64,000 nt of DNA from Nitrospira sp. (GTDB lineage Bacteria > Nitrospirota > Nitrospiria > Nitrospirales > Nitrospiraceae), in the NCBI GenBank assembly GCA_029194665.1, contig JARFXO010000006.1, positions 310,001 to 374,000 of the forward strand. The letters are read 5' to 3'. The translations under genes and the position numbers were made by a program. Positions 27,128-38,166 of the stretch are shown in pieces; position 1 is the stretch's first letter; each line of letters begins with the position of its first letter. The notes beneath the pieces were generated by a model. It had not been told where the DNA came from, ran no database searches, and saw only the letters and a program-made list of their open reading frames with translations.

Positions 27128-29268
27128 ACAGACTCCTCCCGAGTACTCCAGACATGTCGGTTGCCTGGGGAAGCGCTTTTTTGCCCGGCACTGTCCGCGT
27201 TGAGCGCGAACAAGACCACCGCCGACCGGGATTGCACCAGATAGCTGTTACCCGCAACGAACGGGGCATCGAGGCCATCGCAGATGTCATCCGGCGAATC
27301 CAAACCGGTATCGATCAGGCGACGCCAGCCCTGCTCCCCCTTCGCCGCACCCGGCAGTTCGAATGCCAGTGGCTCCCAGTAGGCATTCATGATGACATGG
27401 GCGAGGAACCGCCCGTCGAGGGTGCCGGCCGTCAGGGCCAGACTGTGTGATTCGTCGTTCCAGTCCGGCCGATCGAGTAGGATTCCATGCCAGTCGATCC
27501 TGGCCCGGCAAAGGATCTCATTCAGAGTCAGACTGCTCTCCCTGCGCGCCAGTGTACTCAGCGAGCGCAACAAGAGGAGCATCTTCACGAAGCGGTGGAT
27601 GTCGGCATGCTTCCCGAGTCCGGTCCAGTCGAACCAACTGATGTCATTGTCCTGGCAATAGGCGTTGTTGTTCCCGCGCTGTGTGCGCCGGACTTCGTCG
27701 CCCATGAGTAACATCGGCGTGCCGACGGACAGCAGCGTCAGCGCCAGGAAGTTTTTCACCTGCCGGTTGCGCAGGCGCTCGATAGCCGGGTCGTCGGTCG
27801 GACCCTCCGCCCCGCAATTCCAGCTCAGGTTGAAGTCGGTCCCGTCCCGGTTGTCCTCTCCGTTCGCTTCATTGTGTTTGTGGTTGTAGGAGACCAGGTC
27901 GTTGAGCGTGAACCCGTCGTGACAGGTCACGAAATTGAGGCTCTGCTCTGGTTCTCGCTCCTTGTGCCCATAGAGATCAGGACTGCCCAACCATCGTCGG
28001 GCCACCCGCCTCACCATGCCGTTGTCTCCCTTCATGAAGCCGCGGACGTCATCCCGGAATTGGCCGTTCCACTCTTTCCAGCTATCTCCAATAAACGAGC
28101 CCATCTGGTACAGGCCGGCCGCATCCCAGGCTTCCGCAATGAGCTTCGTCCCGGCCAGAACCGGATCCGACTCGATATCCCGCAAGATCGGAGGATTGGC
28201 CAAGGGTCGGCCATTCTCGTCGCGGGAGAGGATCGAGGCCAGGTCGAAGCGAAACCCGTCTACGTGCATCGACTCCACCCAGTAGCGCAGGCTGTCCAGG
28301 ATCAACCGGCGGACAATCGGCTGATTCGCGTTCAAGGTGTTCCCGGTGCCGGTATAGTCGGCATAGCGTGACCGGTCCTCCTGCAGCATGTAATACGCCG
28401 CGTTTTCCAGACCGCGATAGCAGAGCGTCGGGCCGGCGTGGTCTCCTTCCGCCGTATGGTTGAACACGACATCGAGGATGATTTCGATACCGCTCCGATG
28501 AAGCGCCTTGACCATGTCGCGAAACTCGTCCATCGGACCCACGTGATCGTGGCGGGAGCTATACCCATGGTGCGGCACGAAGAATGAGATGGGGCTGTAG
28601 CCCCAGTAGTTGATGAGGCCCGACGGAGCGTCCTGTTCGTCGAACTGGAATACGGGCAGCAGCTCCACTGCGGTCACACCGAGATCCCGCAGGTACGGAA
28701 TCTTGTCGATCAATCCTCGATACGTGCCGCGCGTTTCCTGAGAGAGACCGGAACTGGGATGACGGGTAAACCCGCGCACGTGCAACTCATAGATGACAGT
28801 CTGGGCAAACGGCCGTTTCAGCGGGACATCCCCTTCCCAGTCGTAGTGGCTAGGATCGGCGACGACGCTTTTCATCGCAGTTGCGCAATTGTCACCCGGC
28901 ACGGACGCATTGATGCGACTGTAGCGGTCCGGCATGGCCATCGCCTTCCCGTAGGGGTCAACCAACAGCTTGTTTGGGTCAAACCGCAATCCACGTTGCG
29001 GTTCGGAAGGTCCGAACGCCCGATAACCATAGATCTGGCCGGCCTGAATACCGGGCACGAAGACATGCCAGTAGTGATATGTCCGGTTCCATCGAGGATC
29101 GAGGGCAATCGCCGTCGCCGGTTTCGCCTCGCCCGGATGATCGAACAACAGCAGTTCCACGAGACTGCTGTTCTTCGAGAACAGGCTGAAATTGACTCCG
29201 TCGGGGCGGACCGTCGAGCCGAGCGGAAAACTATTGCCCGGTTGTGTTCTTGAGTTCATCCCTCTCAT
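27124..29268 (-). CDS. glgX: Glycogen debranching enzyme GlgX (GH13 isoamylase type)
   Basis: A 714-residue GH13 enzyme that hydrolyses alpha-1,6 branches. It has the N-terminal CBM48 domain ('LGSTVRPDGVNFSLFSKNSS'), the GH13 motifs 'DVVFNHTAEG', 'GFRFDLAS' (nucleophile Asp), 'IAEAWD' (acid Glu) and 'VTCHDGFTLNDLVSYNHKHN', and a C-terminal sheet domain. The start ATG 29268 has AAGGGG directly upstream. It is the first gene of glgX-glgP-GH65 and starts 45 bp after the cytochrome c gene. Confidence 0.95.
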   Translation of the reverse strand: MRGMNSRTQPGNSFPLGSTVRPDGVNFSLFSKNSSLVELLLFDHPGEAKPATAIALDPRWNRTYHYWHVFVPGIQAGQIYGYRAFGPSEPQRGLRFDPNKLLVDPYGKAMAMPDRYSRINASVPGDNCATAMKSVVADPSHYDWEGDVPLKRPFAQTVIYELHVRGFTRHPSSGLSQETRGTYRGLIDKIPYLRDLGVTAVELLPVFQFDEQDAPSGLINYWGYSPISFFVPHHGYSSRHDHVGPMDEFRDMVKALHRSGIEIILDVVFNHTAEGDHAGPTLCYRGLENAAYYMLQEDRSRYADYTGTGNTLNANQPIVRRLILDSLRYWVESMHVDGFRFDLASILSRDENGRPLANPPILRDIESDPVLAGTKLIAEAWDAAGLYQMGSFIGDSWKEWNGQFRDDVRGFMKGDNGMVRRVARRWLGSPDLYGHKEREPEQSLNFVTCHDGFTLNDLVSYNHKHNEANGEDNRDGTDFNLSWNCGAEGPTDDPAIERLRNRQVKNFLALTLLSVGTPMLLMGDEVRRTQRGNNNAYCQDNDISWFDWTGLGKHADIHRFVKMLLLLRSLSTLARRESSLTLNEILCRARIDWHGILLDRPDWNDESHSLALTAGTLDGRFLAHVIMNAYWEPLAFELPGAAKGEQGWRRLIDTGLDSPDDICDGLDAPFVAGNSYLVQSRSAVVLFALNADSAGQKSASPGNRHVWSTREESV

Positions 29269-29313
29269 TCACCCCTTGGCAGAAGCTTCTTACTGGTTCT
29301 TCGTTTCCACTGC

Positions 29314-29658
29314 TCATCGTGAGAGAGACCGCACATACGCAAGCACGTCACGGGCCTCCTCATCGGAAAGGACGTACTTCCACGTTCCCATCGCCGTATT
29401 CGGTCGTCCCTCATGAATGGTCCTGAGCAAGGCGGCATCAAGTTTTTCCTGAACGGCGGAGGAGGTCAGGTCGGCCGGTGGTGGATTGAACAGGCGATAG
29501 CCATCCCCCTTGCCTCCCCGGCCATGACAGACCATGCAATTCTCCTCATACAGCGGCTTTCCTTTGGAGGCATCACCTCCAGCAGCCCACAGGTCGGATC
29601 CCTGAATCGCCCCAATGAGTATGAGGAGGATAAACAGCGCATGAGCCAACACATTCAT
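29314..29658 (-). CDS. Small class I cytochrome c
   Basis: A 114-residue periplasmic monohaem cytochrome c. The signal peptide is residues 1-26, ending LWAAG. The haem motif CMVCH is at 41-45, and Met90 in 'PNTAMG' is the likely sixth ligand; the ending 'DEEARDVLAYVRSLS' is the usual last helix. The frame is open to 29715, but ATG 29658 has GGAG at a suitable distance and gives a normal leader. It could pass electrons to an oxidase or reductase not seen here; neighbours are unrelated. Confidence 0.88.
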   Translation of the reverse strand: MNVLAHALFILLILIGAIQGSDLWAAGGDASKGKPLYEENCMVCHGRGGKGDGYRLFNPPPADLTSSAVQEKLDAALLRTIHEGRPNTAMGTWKYVLSDEEARDVLAYVRSLSR

Positions 29659-29743
29659 ACCCCACTCCATTTCGCCGATCGCTTGCAATATCGGCCGCCG
29701 CTTCCTCTTGTACACGTCCGCCGATTAGGCGTGAGGGCCTCGA

Positions 29744-30703
29744 TCAAAACGAGAAGTACAGCCCAATGCCGAACCATTCGACCTCCAGGGCGAAGAACTG
29801 CCCGTAGGGAGCAAACCCGTGATAGTAGTTCGCCAACAACCGGAGGCGCCGGTCCGCGCCGGCCTTCGACCATTCTATGCCGCCCACCACGTTGGTATTG
29901 ACCATCCAGCTCAGTTCTTCAAAACTCTTAAAGTCGGCCCCAAAGACGGGCGTGAGGCGAAGCCTGGGCATTTGTGTCCTCAAAATCGGAGCGACGACGG
30001 TCCGTCCTCGCAGCTCAACCCCCCACTGCACCCCGATCCTGTCCAGTGTGGCCGGTTCCCTGTGTATCAGGTAACTTCCGCCGGCGTATACTCGTCCCCA
30101 CCCTCCTGGCGCATCGAGAGAGAGGATGGCTTCAAGCGCTTCGAAACTCAGGTTCACACGATTGAACTGGGGGTCTCTCAATAGAAACTCATCGCCGAGG
30201 TGGCTGCTCTGATGATACAGCCGCGCACGGGTCGAGAAGAGCCCGCGACGCCACGAGACAGGAATTCCGATCACATAATCCGCATTGATGAGATCAGTGG
30301 AGCCGGAATCAAGATCGAACTGCGCAAAGACCCCGCCGAGCAAACCGACCTGCCAGCCGTTACAACCATCCCTTCGTCCAACCAAACCAATGTTCTCACC
30401 GAACCCAACCGAACCGAGGTTGACGGAGCTGTCATTGGAACGGACGCGGACCCCCTGCAAGGCGGCGAAGAGCTGTGGCTGCTTCGGATCGGCCCACAGT
30501 GGTCGAAAGACGTCGTTCTCCGGGAAGGGCTCCAGCGCCGAGGCACCAGCGTGACCGGACGAGACCGTCCCGATTCCTTCATAGCGGCAGTCCACCCTGC
30601 TCGATTCTTCACCCAAGGCTGGATGCGCCGGTAGCAGAGACAGCATCGTAAGAACCACGCACCACGCAAGAGGTGAAAACGAAGACAGCCTCTCTCGATC
30701 CAT
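29744..30703 (-). CDS. DUF1207 family outer-membrane protein
   Basis: A 319-residue exported protein of the DUF1207 family. The signal peptide ends near residue 31 (HPALG). 'PFPENDVFRPLWADPKQPQL' is the family signature, and the remainder alternates polar and hydrophobic residues as beta strands, ending in 'EVEWFGIGLYFSF' with a terminal Phe, the mark of a beta-barrel recognised by BamA. Function is unknown for the family. It is 60 bp downstream of the ABC exporter operon and upstream of the cytochrome, all on one strand. Confidence 0.85.
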   Translation of the reverse strand: MDRERLSSFSPLAWCVVLTMLSLLPAHPALGEESSRVDCRYEGIGTVSSGHAGASALEPFPENDVFRPLWADPKQPQLFAALQGVRVRSNDSSVNLGSVGFGENIGLVGRRDGCNGWQVGLLGGVFAQFDLDSGSTDLINADYVIGIPVSWRRGLFSTRARLYHQSSHLGDEFLLRDPQFNRVNLSFEALEAILSLDAPGGWGRVYAGGSYLIHREPATLDRIGVQWGVELRGRTVVAPILRTQMPRLRLTPVFGADFKSFEELSWMVNTNVVGGIEWSKAGADRRLRLLANYYHGFAPYGQFFALEVEWFGIGLYFSF

Positions 30704-30763
30704 CGAGGCACCAATGAGACTCTTCGCGCAATCGGAATCCTACAGAAGCTCGAAGCGAGCCCT

Positions 30764-31894
30764 TCAGCTTTGGGCGGCGAGGCTCGCCCGGAAGCGCACC
30801 AACGCAGCCGCGAAAAACGCGACCCCGATCCCGATAATCGCCGCAAACTGAGGCCACACCACATCCACGCCGGCACCCCGGTACAGGATCGCCTGCGCTA
30901 GAGCCGTAAAATGCGTGGTCGGCGCCGCCAGCATGATGGTCTGCACGATCTCCGGCATGCTCTCGCGTGGCGTGATCCCGCCAGACAACATTTGCAACGG
31001 CAGGACCACGAGAATCATCAGCAGTCCGAACTGCGGCATGGAGCGGGCGACCGTGGCCATGAGGATGCCCATCGAGGTCGTGGAGAACAGGTGCAGCATC
31101 GCGCCGAACAGGAACAAGGGAACGGAGCCGGCGATGGGAACTCCCAAAGCGCCCTGCACGACGAACTGCAGGGATAACCCGGCACCAACAAGCACCACGA
31201 GGCCGTTCGCCCACACCTTGGCCGCCATGACCTCAAAAGGGATGAGCGGCATGACCAGCAGGTGTTCGAGGGTGCCGTGTTCGCGCTCACGAATCAGGGC
31301 GGCGCCGGTCAGGATGATCGACAGCATGGTCACCTGGCTGATGATCTCCATCACGCCGCCGAACCAGATGCCGTTCAGGTTGGGATTGAACTTGACGCGC
31401 GTCGCGAGCGTAATCGGCAACACGGCCCCGGTCCGATAGCGCTGGACAAACTCGGTGATTTCCCCCGTCACAATGTTTTGGATGTAATTCGCCCCGATGA
31501 AGGCCTGCGTCATCCTTGTGGCATCGATGTTGACCTGGATCGAAGGCTGCTTTCCGGCGAGCACGTCTCTCTGAAAGTTCGGAGGGATATCGAGGACAAA
31601 TGTGTATTCCCCGGCATCCAGGCCCGGGTCGACCTCATCCATCGAGATCACCCGGGGTGGCTTGAAATAGGGGCCATAAAAATCGCTGATGATGCGGGCC
31701 GAGAGCGGCGACTGATCCTCGTCGACGATGCCGATCGGCGCGTTATGCAGTTCTCGGGATGAGGCCGTCGCAGCGGAATAGATCATGATCGAGAAACTCG
31801 CGAGGATGAAGAAGGCCAGGATCTTGTCGTGCCACAGGCTGCGCAATTCTTTGAGTCCCAGTTGGAAGATATTGGATACGTGCTTTATCTTCAT
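30764..31894 (-). CDS. ABC-2 type permease (YhhJ-like)
   Basis: Inner-membrane permease of 376 residues with one N-terminal helix, a large periplasmic domain (about 50-170), and five helices at the C-terminus ('[20 protein letters not shown]', '[20 protein letters not shown]'). The 'ERE.GT.E.L' motif marks ABC-2 exporters. It is encoded after the RbbA-like protein with a 4-bp overlap. Together with that protein, the HlyD adaptor and the TolC-like protein it completes a YhiI-RbbA-YhhJ type exporter. Confidence 0.9.
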   Translation of the reverse strand: MKIKHVSNIFQLGLKELRSLWHDKILAFFILASFSIMIYSAATASSRELHNAPIGIVDEDQSPLSARIISDFYGPYFKPPRVISMDEVDPGLDAGEYTFVLDIPPNFQRDVLAGKQPSIQVNIDATRMTQAFIGANYIQNIVTGEITEFVQRYRTGAVLPITLATRVKFNPNLNGIWFGGVMEIISQVTMLSIILTGAALIREREHGTLEHLLVMPLIPFEVMAAKVWANGLVVLVGAGLSLQFVVQGALGVPIAGSVPLFLFGAMLHLFSTTSMGILMATVARSMPQFGLLMILVVLPLQMLSGGITPRESMPEIVQTIMLAAPTTHFTALAQAILYRGAGVDVVWPQFAAIIGIGVAFFAAALVRFRASLAAQS

Positions 31895-34638
31895 GTGCCC
31901 TGTTTTTTCAGCAATGCCAAGCTGAGCAGAGTCAGTACCGGGATGAACACCGCCAAGGCAATCAGGTACCCATAGAGATCCCAGAAGTCTAGGCCCTTGG
32001 TAAAGGTCCCACGACTAATAATGAGGAAATAGGTCGCGGGCCAGACTTGCCCGATGAACGCGCCGATCCCCTCCAGCGAGGAAACCGGATCGGTCAACCC
32101 AGAAAACTGGACCGTCGGCATCATGGTCAAGATCGCTGTCCCGGCTACTGCACCGATCTGGCTACGGGTGAACGCGGACATCAGCAAGCCGATTCCCGTC
32201 GTGACGATCACATACACCACTCCTGCCAACATCAGGGTGGCAAAGCTGCCCTTGAGGGGAACCTTGAACGCGACCACGGCCAGCGCGACGAGACCGAAGA
32301 AGCTGATCATGCTGAGGACAATGTACGGTAGTTGTTTCCCCAGCAGGAACTCCAGGCGTGTGACCGGCGTCACGTACAGATTCGTGATGGAGCCGAGCTC
32401 TTTCTCCCGCACCACGCCGAGGGCCGTCATGAGAGCCGGAATGAAGACCAATAACAGCGGGATCACCGCCGGGACCATCGATTCCAGACTCTTGAAGTCC
32501 TGGTTGTACCGGTAGCGCATCTCGAGATCGGCGAGACCGGCCTGTGGCTGATCGCCGTAGGTGCGGCGAGCCAGGTCGGTGAGGTACTGGTAGTGCATGC
32601 CCTGCACGTACCCCTTGATGGTCTCGCCCCGGAACGGACTGGCGCCGTCGACCCACACGCCGACTTCGGTCTGGCGTCCTCGCTTCAAATCCCGGCCGAA
32701 ACCCGAAGGGATCTCGATCGCCACGCTCAACTCGGCGCTGCGCATCCGCCGGTCCAGTTCCGCATCATCGGTGATGAACGGACGCTCGATGAAGTAGCGT
32801 GAGCCGGCGAGATTTTGAATGTAGTCCCGGCTCTGCGGGGTTTGATCGCGGTCCAGGGCGGCGAAGCGCAGGTCTTCCACGTCCATGGTAATGCCGTACC
32901 CGAGAATGAACATCAGCAGCACCGAGCCCAGCAGCGCGAACGTGAGCCGAATTGGATCCCGTCTCAGCTCCAGGGCTTCGCGGTGGGCATAGGCGAACAG
33001 CCGCATGGGGCTGAACGCTCTGTCACGATCAGCCCTTGAGGTTCCCGCTGCGGAAGGCATTGTCTCGGCGGCTTCCTCAATGACCTCCTTCTGGGTCGCC
33101 TCTCCGCTTGCCTCTTCGAGGTACCCGATGAAGGCCTCTTCAAGGTTCGCAGCGCCACGGGTACGGACCAAGCCTTCGGGGGTATCGCTCACCAACACAC
33201 GTCCCGCGTGCATCAGCGAGATGCGATCGCAACGTTCGCCCTCGTTCATGAAATGGGTGGAGATGAAGATCGTCACGCTGTCCTTGCGGGAGAGCTCTAT
33301 CAAAAGCTCCCAAAATCCATCGCGGGCCACCGGGTCGACACCGGACGTCGGCTCGTCCAGGATCAACATCTCCGGCTGATGGACGACGGCGACCGCCAGG
33401 GAGAGACGCTGGCGGAGCCCAAGCGGAAGCGCTTCCGCCAAGTCATCCAGATAGTCTTCCAGCGTGAACCGTCTGGTCAGCTCGGCCACACGCCCCGGGA
33501 TCTTCTCCGGTGGGAGATGGAAGAGCCGCGCATGCAGCTCCAGGTTTTGCCGCACCGTGAGTTCGCCATAGAGGGAAAACGATTGAGACATGAAGCCGAC
33601 ACGCTTGCGTGTCTCGAGGTCCTGTGCGTTCACCGGCCGGTCGAACAGTCTGGCGACTCCGTCCGACGCGGGCAGCAGGCCGGTGAGCATCTTCATCGTG
33701 GTGGTCTTGCCACAGCCATTTGAGCCCAGGAAGCCGAATATCTCGCCGCGTTCGATCCGAAAGCTCACATGATCGACCGCCGTAAAATTGCCGAACCGCA
33801 TCGTGAGTCCTTGCGCCTCGATCGCCGGCGGACCCTCGGGTGTCCGGCGAGGAGGGATCGCGATGGCGCTGTGACCCCGACGTTTCTCTTCAGGGAGCAA
33901 TGAGACAAAGGCCTCTTCCAACGTGCGTACGTTCATGCGCCCCTTCAGTTCCGCAGGACTTCCTGTCGCAAGGATCTTCCCCTCGTCCATGGCCACCAGC
34001 CAATCGAATCGCTCAGCCTCATCCATGTAGGCGGTGGCCACGAGCACGCTCATCCCCGCGCGCCGCTCCCGGATCCGGTCGACGAGGTCCCAGAACTGCC
34101 GGCGCGACAACGGATCAACCCCGGTGGTCGGTTCATCCAGAATCAACAGATCTGGGTCGTGGATCAGCGAGCAACATAGACCCAGCTTCTGTTTCATGCC
34201 GCCGGATAACTTCCCCGCGGGACGGTCCCGAAACGGCGTCAACCCCGTGCTTCGCAGCAGGTCTGTGATCCGCCATTCCCGCTCCTCACGGTTCTGCCCG
34301 AACAGGCGACCGAAGAAATCCACGTTCTCGAAGACCGATAGGGTCAGATAGAGATTGCCTCCCAGTCCTTGGGGCATGTAGGCGATCCGCGGATAGACCT
34401 CGTTGCGATGCCGGACGGCCGTCATATCGCCGCCAAGGACTTCGACCCGGCCGGCCTGGATTTTCTTTGCGCCGGCAATCAGGGCCAACAGACTGGATTT
34501 GCCGACCCCGTCCGGACCGATGAACCCCACCATGCAGCCGATCGGAATGTCCAAGGTCACCGCATCAAGAGCAGTCGTGTCCCCATAGCGATGGGTGACG
34601 CCGGTGACACGAGCGACTGATGGAGGCGATTCACTCAT
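31891..34638 (-). CDS. RbbA-like protein: two ABC ATPase domains fused to an ABC-2 permease
   Basis: A 915-residue protein with ABC domain 1 (about 8-235, Walker A 'GPDGVGKSS', Walker B '[13 protein letters not shown]'), ABC domain 2 (about 275-505, Walker A 'GSNGCGKTT', '[12 protein letters not shown]'), and a C-terminal ABC-2 membrane domain (about 545-915, 'ERE' variant '[20 protein letters not shown]'). This is the layout of E. coli RbbA (YhiH). It would pair with the permease encoded next. The frame is open to 34671, but ATG 34638 overlaps the adaptor stop (ATGA) and is the likely start. The exported substrate is unknown. Confidence 0.93.
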   Translation of the reverse strand: MSESPPSVARVTGVTHRYGDTTALDAVTLDIPIGCMVGFIGPDGVGKSSLLALIAGAKKIQAGRVEVLGGDMTAVRHRNEVYPRIAYMPQGLGGNLYLTLSVFENVDFFGRLFGQNREEREWRITDLLRSTGLTPFRDRPAGKLSGGMKQKLGLCCSLIHDPDLLILDEPTTGVDPLSRRQFWDLVDRIRERRAGMSVLVATAYMDEAERFDWLVAMDEGKILATGSPAELKGRMNVRTLEEAFVSLLPEEKRRGHSAIAIPPRRTPEGPPAIEAQGLTMRFGNFTAVDHVSFRIERGEIFGFLGSNGCGKTTTMKMLTGLLPASDGVARLFDRPVNAQDLETRKRVGFMSQSFSLYGELTVRQNLELHARLFHLPPEKIPGRVAELTRRFTLEDYLDDLAEALPLGLRQRLSLAVAVVHQPEMLILDEPTSGVDPVARDGFWELLIELSRKDSVTIFISTHFMNEGERCDRISLMHAGRVLVSDTPEGLVRTRGAANLEEAFIGYLEEASGEATQKEVIEEAAETMPSAAGTSRADRDRAFSPMRLFAYAHREALELRRDPIRLTFALLGSVLLMFILGYGITMDVEDLRFAALDRDQTPQSRDYIQNLAGSRYFIERPFITDDAELDRRMRSAELSVAIEIPSGFGRDLKRGRQTEVGVWVDGASPFRGETIKGYVQGMHYQYLTDLARRTYGDQPQAGLADLEMRYRYNQDFKSLESMVPAVIPLLLVFIPALMTALGVVREKELGSITNLYVTPVTRLEFLLGKQLPYIVLSMISFFGLVALAVVAFKVPLKGSFATLMLAGVVYVIVTTGIGLLMSAFTRSQIGAVAGTAILTMMPTVQFSGLTDPVSSLEGIGAFIGQVWPATYFLIISRGTFTKGLDFWDLYGYLIALAVFIPVLTLLSLALLKKQGT

Positions 34639-35624
34639 GGCATGAGTTTGGCTTGAAGAGATGAGGGCCACTGAACAGCCTTATCGAGTCGGACGTACGC
34701 CACGCCCGGGAGACCAGGTTTGACCTGGGCCTCATGTCCTTTGACCAGCTCGGGATCGATTTTGACCTTGATTCGAAACATGAGTTTCTCGCGTTCCGTC
34801 CTGGTTTCCACTTCTTTAGGCGTGAACTGCGCCTTGTCAGCGACAAACGAGACTGCGGCCGGGATGACGAGACCCGGCGCCGCATCGAGTACGATCCGCG
34901 CCTCCGCCCCCAGCGAGACTTTCCCCGCTTCGGCCGCGGGCAGGAAGATTGTCATGTACACATCGGTCGGATCAATGAGCGTCAGGACCTTTCCTCCTGC
35001 TGCCAACACTTCGCCTGGTTCCGCCAACCGAAACTGTACCCTGCCGCTGCGAGACGCAATCAGCACGCTATCCTTGAGATCGACCTGAATCCGTTCTTTT
35101 TGCGCGAGGGTCGCCGCGATCGCCGCGTCCGCTTCCGCCGATTGAGCTTCAGCCTGTGTGATCGCGGCCTTCGCCGTGTCCATCGTGGACCGGGCGCGAT
35201 CGTAGTCTTTCGCGGAGATATTGGCGTTGACGTAGAGAGCACGAGCCCGCTCCAAATCCCGTTCGGCTAATAAGGCTTCGCTCCGCCGTTGCGCGATCAA
35301 TGCCTTGGCCGTGACTTGGCCCTGTTTGGCACGCTGGACCTGCGCCTCCGCTTCTCGCACTTGTGCGTTCAACGAACTCGTATCCATGCGGACGACGACC
35401 TGTCCGACTTGGACGCTATCGCCCTCATCGACCAACACCTCCGCAATACGGCCTGGGAATTTGGTGGCCACGTCGATCTCTTGCACCTCAAGCCGTCCGT
35501 TGCCGCTGCCGAATCCCACGAGCGGTGGAACTCGAAAATAAAACCACCAGACGGACGCTCCTGCCACAATCAACAGAAGCACACCTAGCATGAGAGTGGG
35601 ACGAGCGATCTTTGAGGTCGGCAT
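34635..35624 (-). CDS. HlyD-family periplasmic adaptor (YhiI-like)
   Basis: Membrane fusion protein of 329 residues. One N-terminal anchor helix ('[20 protein letters not shown]') is followed by the lipoyl half '[20 protein letters not shown]', a coiled-coil hairpin at about 85-190 rich in Ala/Glu/Arg, the second half '[20 protein letters not shown]', and a beta-barrel domain. It should bridge the ABC permeases and the TolC-like protein. GGAG lies 8 bases before the ATG. It is 18 bp downstream of the TolC-like gene and overlaps the RbbA-like gene by 4 bp. Confidence 0.92.
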   Translation of the reverse strand: MPTSKIARPTLMLGVLLLIVAGASVWWFYFRVPPLVGFGSGNGRLEVQEIDVATKFPGRIAEVLVDEGDSVQVGQVVVRMDTSSLNAQVREAEAQVQRAKQGQVTAKALIAQRRSEALLAERDLERARALYVNANISAKDYDRARSTMDTAKAAITQAEAQSAEADAAIAATLAQKERIQVDLKDSVLIASRSGRVQFRLAEPGEVLAAGGKVLTLIDPTDVYMTIFLPAAEAGKVSLGAEARIVLDAAPGLVIPAAVSFVADKAQFTPKEVETRTEREKLMFRIKVKIDPELVKGHEAQVKPGLPGVAYVRLDKAVQWPSSLQAKLMP

Positions 35625-35642
35625 GGAGTCACTCCGCGTTAA

Positions 35643-38060
35643 TTACTTCCGTGGTTCATCGCGCAGAACCGGCGAGACGCCGGCATTCACAAAATGTGTT
35701 TTCAGTCGTTCGAGCCAGGCCGCTCGTCCTTCGGAGCTTTGGAAGAAACTCATCTGCCCCACCGCCCTCTGTACCTTCGCGAGATCGATCAGAAATTCGT
35801 AGACCGCATTGGCGGCGGCCTGATTCGCGATCAGCGCGGCATGCTGCGAATTCAGAAGCTTGATGATGTCGACCGCCCCTCTGGAATATTGATCCACCAC
35901 CAAATCCAGAGTCTTGCGGGCCGACTCGGCCGCCTTCTGCGAGAGCCTGATGCTGGGGAACGAAGCGCCGGTTTGATAGAGCGAGGTTCGGATCCGCTCT
36001 TCAACCTGCTGTGCGACGGAGGAATGCTCGAATCGCAGTTGATTCAGTTCTTCCCGCGCCTTCAGCGAGGTGGCATTTTTATTTCCCCCTTGGAACAGAG
36101 GGAAGGTCAGCCCGATACTCGCCACGTAGAAATTGTTCTGGGTTTGGGCAAAGCCGACGGGGCCCATGGGAATCGTCAAACTACCGGCTCCTCCCCCTCC
36201 TTGAGCATATTGCTGAAACCCGGCTCCCTGTATGGCAACTTCCGGAAGCCAAAAGGCTCGCTGGGCATTCGTGACGGTTCGCTCCTGAGCTGCGATCAAG
36301 GCGTCAAGCCGCCGCAATTCTGGAGCCGCTTTGATTCCTTCCTCGACTTCGAAGTCCCGGAATATCTGAAATCCACGTGGATTCTCGACATAGGCGAACA
36401 ATTGGCGCGTATCGCCCAGCAAGCCCGGGTCCTCCAGGGTTTGCTCCACAGTTTGAAACTTCTCTTCCAGCGGACGATTCAACATCCGGTTCAGGTCCAC
36501 TTCCGCCTGCCGCTCTTGAGCGTCGACAGAGACCACGGCTTTTTGCCCGTTGGCTACCTCTGTTTCCCATCGAAATACTTCATCCCGGAGGGCATAGCCG
36601 ACCGACTCACGGGCCGCGGCCAAATCCAGATTGGAACGCGTCAGCTTGAGGTTGTCTTTCTGGATACGTCGCGCAGTCTTGGTCCGAAGGACGGTCAGAT
36701 AGGCGATGGCCGCGTCTTTCCCGATATCCAACCGCAGCTGGTTCCACTCCTCTTCTCGAGACAGTTGCGTCTTCTGCTGCACCCTGTACTTGGTCCAGGC
36801 GTCGTCCGAGTACAGGAGTTGGCGGAATCCGCCGAGCGCAATTGCGGCTTGACCGGGGTCCTCGCCGGTGCCGAACGTATCCGGCCCTCGCCCGTTCAGG
36901 ACCCCTGCCGTGCCGACGAGCACCTGAGGCAGAAGACCGGATCGTGCCTGGCCCACCTGGCCGATTCCCGCCGCGACCTTGCGGCTCGCCGCGACCAGAT
37001 CCAGGTTCGCGTCCGCAGATTCACGAACCGCGTCGAAGAGCGACAGACGGCGTGAGGTGTCGGCTGCATCCTCGTTCACCAACTCTGCCTCACTCAGCAC
37101 TTGGTAGCTCGGCCATTTGTCGATCGCACGAACCGTCGCCATGTTGATCGTGAGCTGCTCGCCCCGGACAAAAGCCACTTCGATCCGTCCTGCGTCGGTT
37201 CCTGCAAGAATACGCTGCACATTCGCCGCGATCGTTCGCGCGAATCGCCCCAGGTCCAATTCAGGCGACAGAGCGACAGCGATCCCTCGTTGCACGTCCC
37301 GCTCTCCGACCGCCGAAAAGGTGGGCAGTTTTCGGCGGTTGAGGGCTGCAACCAAGCGATCAAACTCACCGGCAGGTAGACGCGGCAGAGGCGAGAGATA
37401 GACGGCCTCTGTGTCGTGAGGGATTGAGGCAACGACCGTTTCGGCAGAGGTCTCGACCGGAATCACGGTAAGATTCAGGCCGGACGTCTCCGCGATCCTT
37501 CGCGCGTGGTCCTTAGATGGAAGAGCCTCCAATACAACCCGATCCGCCAAGAGGGTTAACCGAGTAAACGGAAAGACGTCTTTGAAGACCTCGAGATTGC
37601 GCTCGAAGCCCTTGCCGGTAACGAGATAGCTGAGGTTTTTCATCCCGCTCGTGCCCTTCTTGAACGGCAGCTCCTGCAAGTGCGGATCGAGGATCAACGG
37701 CGCGATCACAGGCTTGGGTAGTCGGCTTCTTTGACCGACCTCCTGCGATGCGAGAATCCCGAGTGCGATGACGAGGCCGACACGGGGCTGTGCCAGCACA
37801 CGATCGATCGCCTGTTTCACCCCTTGTACCGACCATCCTCCCTCAAGCTGCAAATCATCGGGAAACCGCACGTCGAATTCCCCGCTGACGAGTGCACGAA
37901 TTTCCTTCTGAATGAGATCACGGGGATCGGGGACAAATTCCGAGGGTCCGTCGCGCACGATCCCCACCTGGACGACCGGCAACGACTTGGCCTCCACGTT
38001 ATAGCTCCAGGACAGAAGGAAGATGACGCCGATGATGTACAAGAACGTTTTGGTACGCAT
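35643..38060 (-). CDS. TolC-family outer-membrane channel fused to an ABC substrate-binding-like domain
   Basis: An 805-residue exported protein, about 350 residues longer than a normal TolC protein. Residues 1-24 are a signal peptide. Residues 28-325 look like an ABC_sub_bind domain ('VGIVRDGPSEFVPDPRDLIQ', 'LVIALGILASQEVGQRS', 'SGMKNLSYLVTGKGFERNLE'). From about 330 on the two outer-membrane efflux repeats follow ('SLFDAVRESADANLDLVAAS', 'SIGLTFPLFQGGNKNAT', 'YSRGAVDIIKLLNSQHAALI'). It is the first gene of the exporter operon, with GGGGAG before ATG. The N-terminal domain would lie in the periplasm and might bind cargo; that is inference. Confidence 0.88.
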   Translation of the reverse strand: MRTKTFLYIIGVIFLLSWSYNVEAKSLPVVQVGIVRDGPSEFVPDPRDLIQKEIRALVSGEFDVRFPDDLQLEGGWSVQGVKQAIDRVLAQPRVGLVIALGILASQEVGQRSRLPKPVIAPLILDPHLQELPFKKGTSGMKNLSYLVTGKGFERNLEVFKDVFPFTRLTLLADRVVLEALPSKDHARRIAETSGLNLTVIPVETSAETVVASIPHDTEAVYLSPLPRLPAGEFDRLVAALNRRKLPTFSAVGERDVQRGIAVALSPELDLGRFARTIAANVQRILAGTDAGRIEVAFVRGEQLTINMATVRAIDKWPSYQVLSEAELVNEDAADTSRRLSLFDAVRESADANLDLVAASRKVAAGIGQVGQARSGLLPQVLVGTAGVLNGRGPDTFGTGEDPGQAAIALGGFRQLLYSDDAWTKYRVQQKTQLSREEEWNQLRLDIGKDAAIAYLTVLRTKTARRIQKDNLKLTRSNLDLAAARESVGYALRDEVFRWETEVANGQKAVVSVDAQERQAEVDLNRMLNRPLEEKFQTVEQTLEDPGLLGDTRQLFAYVENPRGFQIFRDFEVEEGIKAAPELRRLDALIAAQERTVTNAQRAFWLPEVAIQGAGFQQYAQGGGGAGSLTIPMGPVGFAQTQNNFYVASIGLTFPLFQGGNKNATSLKAREELNQLRFEHSSVAQQVEERIRTSLYQTGASFPSIRLSQKAAESARKTLDLVVDQYSRGAVDIIKLLNSQHAALIANQAAANAVYEFLIDLAKVQRAVGQMSFFQSSEGRAAWLERLKTHFVNAGVSPVLRDEPRK

Positions 38061-38166
38061 AAGCCATCACTCCCCGACAGGATTACGTCTCTGTGGCGAT
38101 GCAATTCGTAAGTGTTACTTGCTCCTTCCAGGATATGTCAAGGCTAGACGTCACGGGGCTAGGCCT

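Noticed and set aside
35694-37055. A 453-codon plus-strand frame inside the TolC-fusion gene
   Set aside because: Mirror of codon bias in the opposite strand; the minus-strand product is a clear TolC-family protein.
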